Source of the DNA: Cryptomeria japonica
Taxonomy: Eukaryota > Streptophyta > Pinopsida > Cupressales > Cupressaceae
Direction of reading: 5' to 3'
DNA: 60,000 bases
NCBI RefSeq assembly: GCF_030272615.1
Contig: NC_081406.1
Span: forward strand, 112,191,783 to 112,251,782
Of the stretch, positions 44,208 to 54,999 are shown one piece after another. The notes beneath the pieces are model-generated. The model ran no database searches, was not told the DNA's origin, and saw nothing but the letters and a program-made list of their open reading frames with translations. The position numbers and the translations under genes are program-made. The stretch's first letter is position 1; each line of letters opens with the position of its first letter.

Positions 44208-45131
44208 GTGACTAGTTCATCAAACCTGTCTCCTATATCTGGATCGATCCTCGATACTTCCTCAAGTGGACCTAAGGTTCCTAAGGAAGAGTCTTCTCAA
44301 CCTAACTCTACTATTGAGAATACTTTCTCTCCTGAACATATTCTTGCAGAAGATGATTGGGGATCCCTTGATTTCAATCCTACTTTCATAGGGGAATACA
44401 TAATTCCCCCTAGAAAACCTAAGGTCTAAAAGAAGAAAGAAGAAGAAGAACCTAAAAAGAAATCAACTTTGTCTGGGCCATTAAGTAATAACTTTGTGGT
44501 GGCTTCTCATATTTCATCTCCTTTATTTTCTGGTTTAGAGGAATTTGATCCTTCACTTTTTGAAAATCCTCCTTCTTCTTTGGAAATGACTAACCTTTAT
44601 GGTCCTAAATTTCACATCCTGGCTAGGTGTGGATATAATGGGAATGGATGTGGTGCTCAAGAACAAGGGATAAAGGTTCCTTTGGAAAAAAACTTTCATG
44701 ATATGACATTTGGGCTTGGTTATGATCCTTTCAAGTGTACTAAAGCCTCTAAGAGACCATCTATTAGTGTTAATGTCATTTCCACTTCTCTCTCACTAAA
44801 ATATCCAGAATATATTGACTCTGACCTTTCTTGTGTCTTTTCTTTGGATTTTTTTTCTACCGATGGTTCCTTAGCTGAATTCTTGAGAGATTATAACAAC
44901 ATTCCTTGTTATCACCATAATCACAGTTTTCCCTATTGTCTAAATGCAGAAGCTTACTTTGGGAAAGAAAGAAATAAGGATGAGATATTTAAAGAATTTC
45001 CTCAATTGAAAGATGCTCCTCAACAAAGAAATCTCCTAATAAATGACACCATTGATATCAAGATAGATCCTTGTGTTGAAGATAAGATCATCAAGATAGG
45101 GAAATGTCTTGACGAAGAAGAGCAAAAATAA
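44208..45131 (+). pseudogene. Element G: linker with G-patch, between protease and RT
   Basis: A Ser/Pro-rich linker with acidic patches leads to HILARCGYNGNGCGAQEQGI (about 44,610-44,675), a G-patch-like segment. The same pattern occurs in region H (31,051-31,305). After this comes a region of about 140 residues ending EDKIIKIGKCLDEEEQK with a stop at 45129. A further stop is at 44427. G-patches in this place are known from some plant gypsy elements and retroviruses, where they bind RNA or the RT. Confidence 0.65.
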
Positions 45132-45140
45132 TATTCTGAG

Positions 45141-46540
45141 TTGTTACATGAATCCCCTGAGATCTTTGCTTGGATATATTCTGACATGCTTGACGTAGAT
45201 CCTAAGATTTTCACTCATAACATTGTCTTAATTCCTAATGCTAAACCTGTGAAGCAGAAGATTCGAAAGATTAACCCTAAGGTGGCATTACTTGTTAAAG
45301 TTGAGATTGAAAAATTGTTGGATGTTGGATTCATTTGTCCTATCAATTATTCCCCATGGATTTCGAATATTTGGTTGTGGCTAAAGTTGAAAACAAGATT
45401 AGGATGTGTACTGATTTTCGTGATTTGAATAAGGTCTCTTTAAAGGATGACTTTCCTCTCTAGAATATTGATATGATAGTGGATTCGGTAGCAGGGAATG
45501 CTTTACTATCCTTTATGGATTGTTTCTCAGGATATAATCAAATTTTCATCAATCCCCAAGATCAATATAAAACATCTTTCACCACTCCTTGGGGTACGTT
45601 TTGTTGGATTGTGATGCCTTTTGGATTGAAAAACAAAGACGCAACCTATCAGCGTGCTATGACTCTCATCTTCCATGACTATATGCATAAGACTTTAGAA
45701 GATTGAGTTGATGACATCTTAGCCAAATCCGTCCTTCGTACAGATCATGTTAAGATTATTCATCAAATCTTTGAGAGAATTCATAAATACAACATGTGTT
45801 TGAATCCCCAAAAATTTGTTTTTGGTGTGGATAGTGGCAAACTATTAGGATTCATAGTTTCACATCGTGGCATTGAGGTGGATACGAAAAAGATAGATGC
45901 TATTGTTAATATGCCACCTCCTACGAATGTTTCTCAACTAAAAAGTTTGCAAGGAAAGATCCAAGCTATTTGTAGGTTTGTCTCTCAACTTGTGGACCAT
46001 ATCTTTCCCTTCACACAATTGCTTAAAAATAATATCACTTTCCAATGGAATGAGGATTGTCGTCAAGCATTTGAAGACCTAAAAACCTATTTGGCCAATC
46101 CTCCTATTCTTCAACCTGTTGATCGTACTAAGCCTTTCCTTCTATACACTGTTGCTTCCCCTCAAGCTCTTGTAGCCTTATTGGCACAATGTGATAAGGA
46201 TGGTAGAGAATGCCCAATTTATTACATAAGTCGTACTCTACTCGATTATAAAGTTCGATATTCTGTGATAGAAAGATAGTGCCTTGCTTTAGTCTTTGCA
46301 ACACAAAAGTTGAGGCATTATCTCTTGAATGTTGAGATCCATGTTATCATTAAATTAGATCCTCTTAAACATCTTTTCTCCAAAACTGACCTTTCCAGAC
46401 GCTTAGCTAAGTGGGTTATGATGTTGACCAAGTTTGACTTTAAGTTTGTCTCACAAAATGCAATAAAGGGTCAAGCGTTGACTGATCACTTAGTTGATGC
46501 TCCTTCACCCTTCTCCCTACCTAATCTAGAGTCTTTTCCT
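45141..46540 (+). pseudogene. Element G: reverse transcriptase and first RNase H
   Basis: The RT begins near DPKIFTHNIVLIPNAKPVKQ and GFICPINYSPWISN. A frameshift at about 45,370 restores MCTDFRDLNKVSLKDDFPL. Further motifs are SFMDCFSGYNQI, FCWIVMPFGLKN and VDDILAKS. A TGA at 45704 replaces the residue just before the catalytic VDD. Connection and RNase H follow: NPQKFVFGVDSGKLLGFIVS, FQWNEDCRQAFEDLK, CPIYYISRTL, YSVIER and then a stop at 46277. KWVMMLTKFDF is near the end. Confidence 0.85.
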
Positions 46541-47224
46541 GATGAATACATCCTTTCCATTAAGGTTGATGAGACTTGGGAATTGTAATTTGATGGCTCC
46601 AAGTGTCGTATAGGATCGGGGGTAGGGGTGGTCATTATCTCTCCTAAAAAGAAGCCTATTCCTTTATCATATCGCCTCAATTTATTATATACCAACAACA
46701 TTGCTCAATATGAAGCTCTTATAGCTGGAATTAAAGCAACCTTGGCATTGAATGTGAATAACCTCCATATTTATGGAGATTCTCTACTAATAATAAGACA
46801 AGTGACAAGAGTTTATCAAGCTAAACAAGATAAACTATCACAATATAAATATCTAGCTTTATCCTTGTTGCAAAAATTTGATTCTTACACCATGGAGCCC
46901 GTTCCTCGAAAAGATAATCAACATGCTGATGCGATGACATGCGTTGCCTCTCTTGTGTCTTTAGAGGACCCCTTGGTAGATCTTAAATTCACCATTCACA
47001 ACCTTACTTCCCCAGCTATTGTTGATAATCCTTGTGATGTGGCATGCTGTTGCATTATAGATTCTGATGAAAGGTGCTCGCATTTCATAAGATATTTGAG
47101 TGATGGTACCTTTCCTCACTCTACGAATAAGAATACTAGGGCTAGGGTTCGCAAATTGGCCGCTAGATACATTATCCTTTCTAATATTCTCTATAGGAGG
47201 GGTTATAATGGTCTTCTTCTTTGA
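46541..47224 (+). pseudogene. Element G: second (archaeal-type) RNase H
   Basis: FDGSKCRIGSGVGVVII, YEALIAGIKATL and IYGDSLLIIRQV provide the D, E and D residues of an aRNH domain after the ordinary RNase H. QHADAMTCVASL marks its end. A stop at 46586 lies just before the FDG motif. The presence of two RNase H domains places G in the Tat branch of Ty3/gypsy, according to established element classification. Confidence 0.8.
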
Positions 47225-48330
47225 TGCTTAAACAAGGCTAAGGTCCCTATCGCTCTCAAATAAATGCATCCAGGTGCTTGCGGGGGGCATTTTGGGGGTA
47301 GGTCTTTAGTTCAAAGATTGCTCTAAATGGGATATTTTTGGTAAACCATGGAAAAGGATTCCTTTGTGTTTGTTAAACGATGTCATCAGTGTCAACAACA
47401 TAGCAATTTGATCCATGCCCCTGCCCAAGAGCTTTGATCACAAGTAGCATCTTGGCCCTTTTCTACACAGGGTTTGGATCTTGTTGGTAAAATATCTCCT
47501 CCTTCATCTCAAGGACATACTTTCATCATAACTGCCACTGATTACTTTACGAAGTGGGTGGAAGTTGTTCCTCTTTGATCCACTATAGTTGAAGTAAATT
47601 GTTAATTTATTTTGGAAAACATCATTTCTCAATTTGGGATACCCTCCGCCTTAGTTTCAGATAATGGAACGTCATTCAAAAATAAGGATGTGAAGAATTT
47701 TCTCGAGAAATATCAGATTCAAAATAAATTTTCTACACCTTACTATCCTCAATCAAATGGTCAAGTTGAGTCTTCTAATAGGATAATTGAACAGATTCTT
47801 TGAAAGACTGTAAACAAAAATGTTAAGGATTGGCATACTCAATTAACATATTCTTTGTGGGCCTATCGCATGAGTGTATGTGTTTCTATGGGTTGTACTC
47901 TTTATAATCTTATTTATGGTGTTGATGCAATTATGCCTTTGGAGTTAGAAATTCATTCTTTGAGAGTTTCTCTTAGGGGTATAGTGGATGATGATTCCTA
48001 TAGAGAGCAAAGACTTCAACAAATTGAGATGCTCGATGAATGATGTATAAATGTTCTCGAGCATATTCAGGCTTATCATAAAACTTTGCAACAAAGCTAC
48101 AATGATAAGGTTATTCAACATTCCTTCTTCGTAGGGGGTTTAGTCCTTTATGAGAATCAATGCAACGTGAATGCCTTACCTGAGGAGAAAGGAAATTTCA
48201 GTCCTAATTGGCTTGGACCATACATCATTGTGGAGGTCTATGGATCAGATGCTTACAAGATAGCAAATGTGGAAGGTACGCCTCTCAAGGAACCCATAAA
48301 TGCTATGCATCTTCGTAGATATTGTGCCTA

Positions 48331-48331
<1 letters not shown>
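47225..48331 (+). pseudogene. Element G: integrase
   Basis: The HHCC zinc-binding region reads HPGACGGHFGGRSL, then CHQCQQHSN. The catalytic core reads ATDYFTKWVEVVPL (first D), ALVSDNGTSFKN (second D) and YYPQSNGQVESSNRIIEQIL (E). The C-terminal part has NWLGPYIIVEVYGSDAYKI and ends MHLRRYCA with TAG 48329. Stops are at about 47222, 47260, 47324, 47336, 47578, 47801 and 48041. All of this is in one frame, so decay is by point substitution. Confidence 0.85.

Positions 48332-48332
<1 letters not shown>

Positions 48333-48399
<67 letters not shown>
48333..48399. repeat. (TC)33 microsatellite
   Basis: A nearly uninterrupted TC run starts two bases after the integrase stop codon. Confidence 0.98.
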
Positions 48400-48403
<4 letters not shown>

Positions 48404-48950
48404 AGTCTTCTTTTTGTTCTCTCTTTATGCCTTTTTTTCTTCAAAATTGGGCAATATGTTAGCATGTCTTCATTGAAGTATGTAAGATTAAATGATGTGA
48501 TATTGTTTGGTCTACATTACTTCATTCTTGACAAGCATGTTTCATTACTGTATCGTTTGTCTTGGATTCTTTTTTTTATGTAAATTGCAATGGATTTACA
48601 TTTCATATGTGCTAGCATATTATACAGTTTCTTATGTGTTAAGTAGAATTATATCATGTTGTGTTTAATTATAATTAATTAAATCACACTAGTCATATAG
48701 TTCTTATGCTTAATACATTCTTCTTTTACATCATCATAGTAGCATTTGATTAAATACTTAGTTATTTAATTAAATCACACATGTATCAATTTAATCATGA
48801 AGCATTGAGAAATCAATCACATGGAAATTAAATCAAATATACATGCTCATTACTCAATATGTTACTTCTAATCTAAGAAATGCATACATTGTTTAAGCAT
48901 TAAAAATAATATAATCACGAGTGTCATCATATGTACACCAATAAATCAAA
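48400..48950. other. AT-rich spacer after element G
   Basis: No gene, LTR end or polypurine tract is visible. It may be the downstream tail of G before the lost 3' LTR. The junction to the GC-rich fragment at about 48,955 is abrupt. Confidence 0.4.
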
Positions 48951-48954
48951 ATAA

Positions 48955-49860
48955 TCTCCTATCCCTAGGACTAGTAGCAGGAGGATGGTGTCTAGATGCC
49001 CCCTCCTGATCTGGTCGTGGTGGTGGCCCCATGGGGGTGTATCGTGATACGGATTGTGAGTGACTCGGCGAGGAGCTCCTGCGATCTCTCTCCATCATGA
49101 TCCCTCAGTATGTGGTTGCCTCTATCTACCTCGCTGCTATGTCACACTCTATCTATCATAATCTATCTCGTAGGACCTTCACCTCCATCCAAATAGGGGA
49201 GAAAAGGTCCTCGTGTCATCCTATACTCCTCTGGGATCTGTGTGGTATCTGTGTAGAACTAAGAACATGTGTAGTCACAATAAGGTTTGTCACTACATTC
49301 TAAATAAGAGAATGCCAAACCTGGACAATAGTTGTAAGATAGAGAGAAATTTTGCATCGGTAACATTTAATATCATCAAATCTAAACCAGGTAAGATGCA
49401 TATGTTAATCAATAATAGGGCACATTACCTGGGTCTCCCTCTTGCCAGTGAGGATCATGGACAACGACTGCCTGAGACTAGGACCCGCTAGGCTCTCCCC
49501 TCTCGTATTGTCTCTGTATAGTCAGTGTGGGCTGATGGGGATCTAGATTAGGACCCCTTATGGGATCCCTCTCTGCCCACCGTGGGAGACTCAATGGATC
49601 TAGGGCTCTAGTATCCTCTCTAGAGTGATGAACTGTACCTGACTTGTCCTCATCCTCCTCATCCTCGTCCTCGTCCTCCTCATCCTCCTCCTTGTCCTCC
49701 TCATCATCTCCATCCCGATCTCCCTCTTCGGTATCAAGAGCACCTTTGTCTCTGCCTACCTCCTACTCCTTGGTGTCATCACACTGATCATCTAAATCCT
49801 CCTCGAATGCATCAGACCCCTCTCCATCACCTTACTATCTCCATGGTCCAAGGTTCCCTC
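48955..49860 (-). pseudogene. Unrecognised acidic-protein gene fragment, possibly with an intron
   Basis: On the minus strand 49,835 to about 49,440 is open except for two stops: GDGEGSDAFEEDLDDQCDD, DTEEGDRDGDDEEDKEEDEE, DEDEDEEDEDKSGTVHHSRE and LDPLSLPRWAERDPIRGPNL. It is far more GC-rich than the neighbours. A plausible intron follows, CCCAG/GTAATGTG near 49,430 to TTGTCCAG/GTTTGG near 49,320. The end, 49,100 to 48,960, reads RDRRSSSPSHSQSVSRYTPM, then PPPRPDQEGASRHHPPATSP and a stop. An acidic stretch and a basic S/P-rich tail suggest the C-terminus of a nuclear protein or a transposase, but I cannot name a family. Confidence 0.45.
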
Positions 49861-49886
49861 CAGGTAAGTCTATTGGGAAAATAGCT

Positions 49887-50123
49887 CTAGGGTATGTTGT
49901 CCTCCACAATGTGATTCTTTATGGAATCAATCAATATCTTCTTGGCCTTCGTGTCATTCTTTCTCCATTGTGTTTTCTCAGTCTCATTGGAAGGCTCGAG
50001 CACTTCTTTCTCTACAAATTCGAGAATATCATTTTCTCCTAATGCAATTAGAACTCTAAGCTTCCAAGAGGTGAATTTGGAGGCACCATCAAGTCTATCT
50101 TCGACCTTGAGTTTGTTCATCAT
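49887..50123 (-). pseudogene. Copia J gag, N-terminal part
   Basis: The minus-strand frame begins MMNKLKVEDRLDGASKFTSW and continues KLRVLIALGENDILEFVEKE. This is the well-known DUF4219/UBN2 start of plant copia gag (DRLDG..NF..WK). It breaks off after 78 residues at a stop and joins the unrelated acidic fragment. No other J coding sequence lies to the left, so J is truncated. Confidence 0.75.
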
Positions 50124-50206
50124 TCTTGATGCTAAGATGGATGTCCTAAGGAGAAGAGAAAAGTATTTTAGTGTTTAAATAATTCTAATCACGATCTTTT
50201 CATCAA

Positions 50207-50222
50207 GCTTGCTCTAATACCA
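50207..50222 (-). other. Primer binding site of copia J
   Basis: On the minus strand TGGTATTAGAGCAAGC follows the LTR end CTTAACA directly. It differs from the usual TGGTATCAGAGC by one base. Confidence 0.8.
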
Positions 50223-50725
50223 TGTTAAGTTTTGGATCAAAAGTTAAAAATTACAAAATTGTGAGAATTATATCTTTGATATAATTTACTTATAATAGAG
50301 AATTTGCCTTAATCTCAAGGCCATTTTAATAATGTGAAGACTCTTCACTGATTTTATAACTTAAATATCAAAAGTAATATGACAATATGCAAAGGATATC
50401 TATTATGTTGAATATATCATTTAGATTGAAGATATCGGCTCTTCCTTTAATCATTGGGTTTCTACAATGTATTCGATTTACAAAGGAAGGAAACTGCATT
50501 TATACATAGATAAAACGAGGTGCCTTTTCAAGAATAGATGGTCTTAAGAGAGATGTCTTTTCAGACACGAACTGAGGTAACTTTTCTCACAAGTCGATGA
50601 TCACACATTTAATTTCTTTTAATTACATAGAGGCGTCACACACTTGTGTCAGCCTCATACGCAATGCATATTATTTGTAAAGAGAGATATGCAAAGAATC
50701 TCCCACCGCTACTATAACATCAACA
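50223..50725 (-). repeat. 5' LTR of copia J
   Basis: This 503 bp LTR starts TGTTGATGTTATAGTAG and ends CTTAACA on the minus strand. A TATA-like TATGTATAAATGCAG lies in its middle (about 50,500). It is much shorter than the LTRs of copia A and B, lacks the C-rich hairpin, and so belongs to a different copia family. The possible TSD AATTC (50726-50730) has no partner here because the other end is missing. Confidence 0.7.
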
Positions 50726-51330
50726 AATTCTATAACTTCTTCTCACAAGTATATTGTATGTAGGACTAATGGTAACAAAACTCATGCTCAAAGGAGAGAA
50801 ATTTGGATGCAAACTTGAAAATTATGAAAAGCAATGCAATTTGTTGTAACAATGATTGATTAACCAATTAATTAAGCAATTTGAATTATGATTTTGAACG
50901 ACAAATTCTTTTAAATCATAACATAACATATCATAATAAGTATATTTGAAAATAAACTTGAAAAATTATGCAACCCACAAGTTAATTTTAGAATAATAAA
51001 TTAGGGTTTTTGTGAATTTAACCTCTAATTTTATGAAATTCAATTGAAAATAACAATTATGAGTGTAAATTGGAATTTTAAAATGCAGACAATCAAATAT
51101 GAGATAATAAATCATAATTAGGCTTGCAAGCGTGATTTTCACCAAAATGTAGTGTTTGGAATATTAGGAATTAGGGTTTTACTAGGTCCCCTAAATAGCC
51201 CAATTAACCAAATTACATTAAAAGAGGGTTGAACCCAATAGATCTAGGCTCAATCCTAATAGGAAAGAGGCTGAAATTCTGATTGGATTCAATTGGTTAG
51301 GTTTAATTATCCTCTTTCTAAGTTTAATTG
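50726..51330 (-). repeat. Leader region of gypsy element L
   Basis: There is no coding sequence. On the minus strand it resembles the leader of F, with GAGGTTAAATTCACAAAAAC followed by CCTAATTTATTATT near 51,020. It is thus the part between LTR and gag of a related element in opposite orientation, cut off on the left by copia J. Confidence 0.55.
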
Positions 51331-53677
51331 TAATGAAATTGTGAAATTAGGTCGAGTAAAACCATGAATTGTTGAAGTAAATTGATGGAAACAGTAAGCT
51401 ATATATGTCCCATCGAGCCACAAACTTGGATCTATGCAAAAGGAGACATTTAGAACCTATTCTTAGAAGTTGGGCCTGATTTTTTAGGACTAGGTAGCAT
51501 AGATTCTATTGGGAGAATGTTGCAAATATGTGCTTGAGAGATATTTGAGAGATGTGTTGTCATTGATGCCAACATATTTCTCTATCTGAAATAGTGATGC
51601 AGTGAAGTTTAGTGAGTTAGTTTATTCAACACAGTAAGTATGATGAAGATTAGAGTTGGCGGATTAAAGGGTTTGTAGAGGGTTGTCTTTAGTTGACTTA
51701 GTTCAAGTTTCAAAGGTCTGCATGAAGATTTGATTGAGTTATGGGTATCTGTGTTGTGGTTGGTTTTTCAATTGTTCAATGGTGACAAAGTGACAACATT
51801 TTGATCTGCAGTGCTCCGCATTGTAATATCTTGTTCCGTAGATTTGGAGGTATGTTTGGGACGTTGGTGTATGTCCTCAATTCAAGTGGTTCATTGTTTG
51901 GAGGTCTGCAAGTGATTTTTCAAGGTTGACAGTCATTGCAGTTAGTATTCCTGAGGTTCGATATGAAGATACTGCTGATTCTAGTAATTTGTGTTGGTGC
52001 AGATTTTGCTATGGTAATTCATGATGCTTGTGGATATTTCTGGACCGTGTACCTTTTATGTTGATGGTCTGCATTGATCGTTGAGCTCGTAATTGATGTT
52101 TTTCTTCGAAATGTTGGTATTCTTCATGTTCTTGGCCGACTAGATGCTTGTAACATGTTGCGGATGTTCGAGGCATAATTCTTCGAGGTGTAATGTGTTC
52201 AAGGCGAAATATTTGGGTCTGTGTTATGTCTTGACCGACATTGCTTGTTCCACATGTAATATTGTATTGAGTGGTTGTATTTTTTTAAATGGGTGGTGAG
52301 TGTTGAGCCGACCTTGATGATTTCTCCAAGGTTGATGTCATGTATAAATAATTGTGATAACTTTGTATTTGGTTTTGGTGTGTGGATGAGTGTGAGTGTG
52401 CATGTGCACTAAATGTATACATCTTTTAAAGGCAATGAAGAAGTGTGAAGAAGAAAGTTATTTTGTGCTTCAATGAGACCAAACCAGGCATTAAGGAGAT
52501 GTTAATTCTTAGCTCATAATTTCTGAAAGTGATATGTGATTGTTTGTACAAGCAGTGAGCCTTCCCTAGGCAGTAAACCTTTTTGTTTTGAGTAGTGAGC
52601 TCTAGGTAGTGTTCTTGAATGCATGTGTGTTCCCCATTGCAATGCTTCTAATAGAGTATACCTATATTGGGAGTGTATCCCCACCGTGGTTTTTCCCCTA
52701 ACAAGGTTTTCCATGTACAAAAATCTTGGTGTTATGTGTGTTTATGATGTGTTGTTGATTTATGCTTTCATGTTTAACTATCAAATCTAAGAGTAAGTTT
52801 AAGTAGTGTGAGTTTTTGTGACAACTGATTCAACTCTCCCCTCCTCAGCTGTCTACCCTATTTCCATTAGATCTATGCTGGTCCTCCAAATTTTCTGCCA
52901 TCAAAAGCTAAACCTGTTTGTCACTATCGACTCTGCTAGATTTCTCAAGTCAGCTCCGCCCCTATTTACTACACATAGAAAGAAAGGGGAATGGTTGGAA
53001 AATAGGGTTTACCTTAGGTCAAATCTCGATTTTGGAATTAACCATGAAATTGAATTGACAAATGTAATGAAAGACTACACTAAAGTACTTTCCTTTTGAG
53101 GAAAAGAATGAATCTAAAATGTAATGCTTGAAACCATAAAGCTTACCTTGATGAAGTTTTGTTTGTATTCACACAAAGCTTTTAGGGTTTCATGTAGGAT
53201 GTCTTCATAAAACATTGATCATGAATGCCATCTTAAATGCTTGAACTTGACTTTACTTCTACTTCAATGCTTGATGAATGACTGATTGCTTGCTCACCTA
53301 AATTTGATAGAGTGTAACTGAGATCTTGATTTTGGTTAAATTCAAATGAGAGGGGTATACCTCCTTTTATACTTGTTTGTTGAAAATCAAATTAAATCTT
53401 TAAAATAGGCTGACACGGGATACAAATTCATGCCCATTAATGATGACCATTTTGAGGCTTTAATTTTGGGCCTAATTAAGAGGCCCAGAGCGTGGTACAC
53501 CCTGGTCTTGGAAACCAAGACTCCATAGTGGGGGGAGAATTGGGAAGTTGATGAAAATGTAGGATAGATGGGTGGTGTGAGCAGAATCGGCATTGCAATC
53601 AAGCCTTGGAAACTAGAATACCAAAGTGAAGCTAGGTGAGGACAAAATTGTAGGTGAGTACAATTTAGGATGCTACA
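51331..53677 (-). repeat. 5' LTR of gypsy element L, split by a copia LTR
   Basis: On the minus strand it starts TGTAGCATCCTAAATTGTAC at 53677 and has a TATA box (GTATAAAAGG, 53365-53372). It includes the family GC block (CACCCTGGTCTTGGAAACC region). It is interrupted by 51518 to about 52863. Its 3' end near 51,330 is estimated from where the leader similarity to F begins. Confidence 0.55.
51518..52863 (+). repeat. Copia-type solo LTR inside L's LTR
   Basis: It begins TGTTGCAAATATG, followed by TTGTCATTGATGCCAACA, as in the LTR starts of copia A and B. Near the 3' end are a GTTTTTCCCCTAACAAGG block and the C-rich hairpin GACAACTGA with TCAGCTGTC (52820-52853). The exact 3' end (CCATTTCCA region) and the TSD are unclear. 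There is no internal coding region. Confidence 0.6.
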
Positions 53678-54005
53678 GTAACATCACATGCATTCTTGTC
53701 TATTTAGATGATGTGATATAATCCCTTTCCATCCAACATCCATAGAACATATCCATACTAACTTCATTAATCAACTATATTAGTAGGAACCTCATCATCA
53801 TAACGACCAATAGATCTAACAAATATCTTTATCTACATTGATTACCATTTCAATACTTACAACATTTGCATTTAAGTGTAGGTTTAGTGTCATACTGCCT
53901 ACTCCTTCGTGTGAGTCTTAGAGATGTATTACACTATCATACCTAGCATCACTATACAAAATTCTACTCTATTTCTTCCCTTTTTGTCTTTATTAATAAA
54001 CTTAA
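53678..54005. other. Unclassified sequence next to L
   Basis: This is AT-rich, with no open frame on either strand. It may be the decayed continuation of the gypsy relic to its right, but no motif proves it. Confidence 0.4.
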
Positions 54006-54255
54006 CCTCGGATAGTCAATGTCTTGTTCATCCCAAAATTTATTACTAAACCACCTCTATTCTTTTGTTTAATTAAATTCTTCTACATTGGTCCTTGGAA
54101 TATGCGTAAATGTTTCTTCCTGAACAATAAACCATCTTGGATGAAATAGTCCATCCACCATATTATATATTTCCCAATAGAGCATGATATGCACTCCTTA
54201 AAATTAGCATCTTCATGGTACACCTCTATTTCTTTGAACCCTATGACCTTCACTA
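54006..54255 (-). pseudogene. Gypsy integrase relic (zinc-binding region)
   Basis: On the minus strand: EVYHEDANFKECISCSIGKY, then YFIQDGLLFRKKHLRIFQG, a stop, then KQKNRGGLVINFGMNKT. This matches the end of RNase H and the H2C2 zinc-binding start of chromovirus-type gypsy integrase (..QDG.LF....L.IP.G..R..LI...H.GGL..HFG..KT). The key histidines are replaced, and the rest of pol cannot be followed. This is an old relic of a different gypsy lineage from F, G and L. Confidence 0.6.
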
Positions 54256-54663
54256 TAATCTTTGAGTATTACACTCCTACTTAATTAATCTACTGTGTTC
54301 AAATTTACCATGTCTATCTTTCAACACAAATGTGAAGCTTTATAAAAATTCCATGCATTTCACAATCTTCCTTTAGATTCTTAAAGGATTCAAGACACGC
54401 CTCTTGCCATCCTTGATAAGGCTTTTAGTGTTTTTCACCCATTTATGCATGACCGTTTATATCAAGTTGTGTCCTCTTTTTGTTGGTATTTGTTCTTCAA
54501 CTACTAGATGAGGAGAGATTTGGGTTCAAATGCGGAGGAGAAGGGCATGAGAGCACAAGCTAAGTTTTGGGGAACTCTATACAAAAAAAAAATACATTTC
54601 TTCAACTGTGTGTACTAGGCTTAAGGATTTCTATGTGGATGTCGTGCAAGTGTTTACTCTATT

Positions 54664-54712
<49 letters not shown>

Positions 54713-54999
54713 ATTTGTATCATTGTGATTATGATGCTTTTTTTTCACAAACGACAATGTTATGAATGTAGATTGAACAGAAAGACAAACAACCCAATTT
54801 TTTCAAATATACAAACATTTCTCCAAAATATTATTATTCTATTTCTTTATTTATAATTGTATTTACCAAACACTACACACTACAAAATCATTCCCTACGA
54901 TACTTTACAAACAAAATTGTAGATATTTATTCTACCAACCATTCAATATCAACCATGTTATAGTTGAAGTGCGTGAAATTTGAACGTTTATATAATTCA
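54256..54999. other. Spacer with (GA)n microsatellite
   Basis: The only structure is the microsatellite at 54667-54709. The rest is AT-rich with no gene visible. Confidence 0.5.
54667..54709. repeat. (GA)21 microsatellite
   Basis: Uninterrupted GA dinucleotides after TTATCGA. Confidence 0.98.

Larger units (their letters stand above)
40606..48331 (+). mobile_element. Ty3/gypsy element G (Tat-like), lacking its 3' LTR
   Basis: This element was inserted in the gag of F, an element of the same LTR family. It consists of a 5' LTR (40606-42529), a primer site, a short N-terminal coding part, protease, G-patch, reverse transcriptase, two RNase H domains and integrase. The second, archaeal-type RNase H is the hallmark of the Tat branch. 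No 3' LTR follows the integrase stop at 48,331; instead a (TC)33 microsatellite and unrelated sequence come next. The 3' end is therefore deleted or displaced. Confidence 0.8.

Noticed and set aside
51479-52878. Inverted flanks TAGCATAGATTCTA and TAGATCTATGCTGG around the copia LTR as terminal repeats of a DNA transposon
   Set aside because: The enclosed sequence has clear copia LTR signatures; the inverted words lie in the host LTR and the match is short and imperfect.
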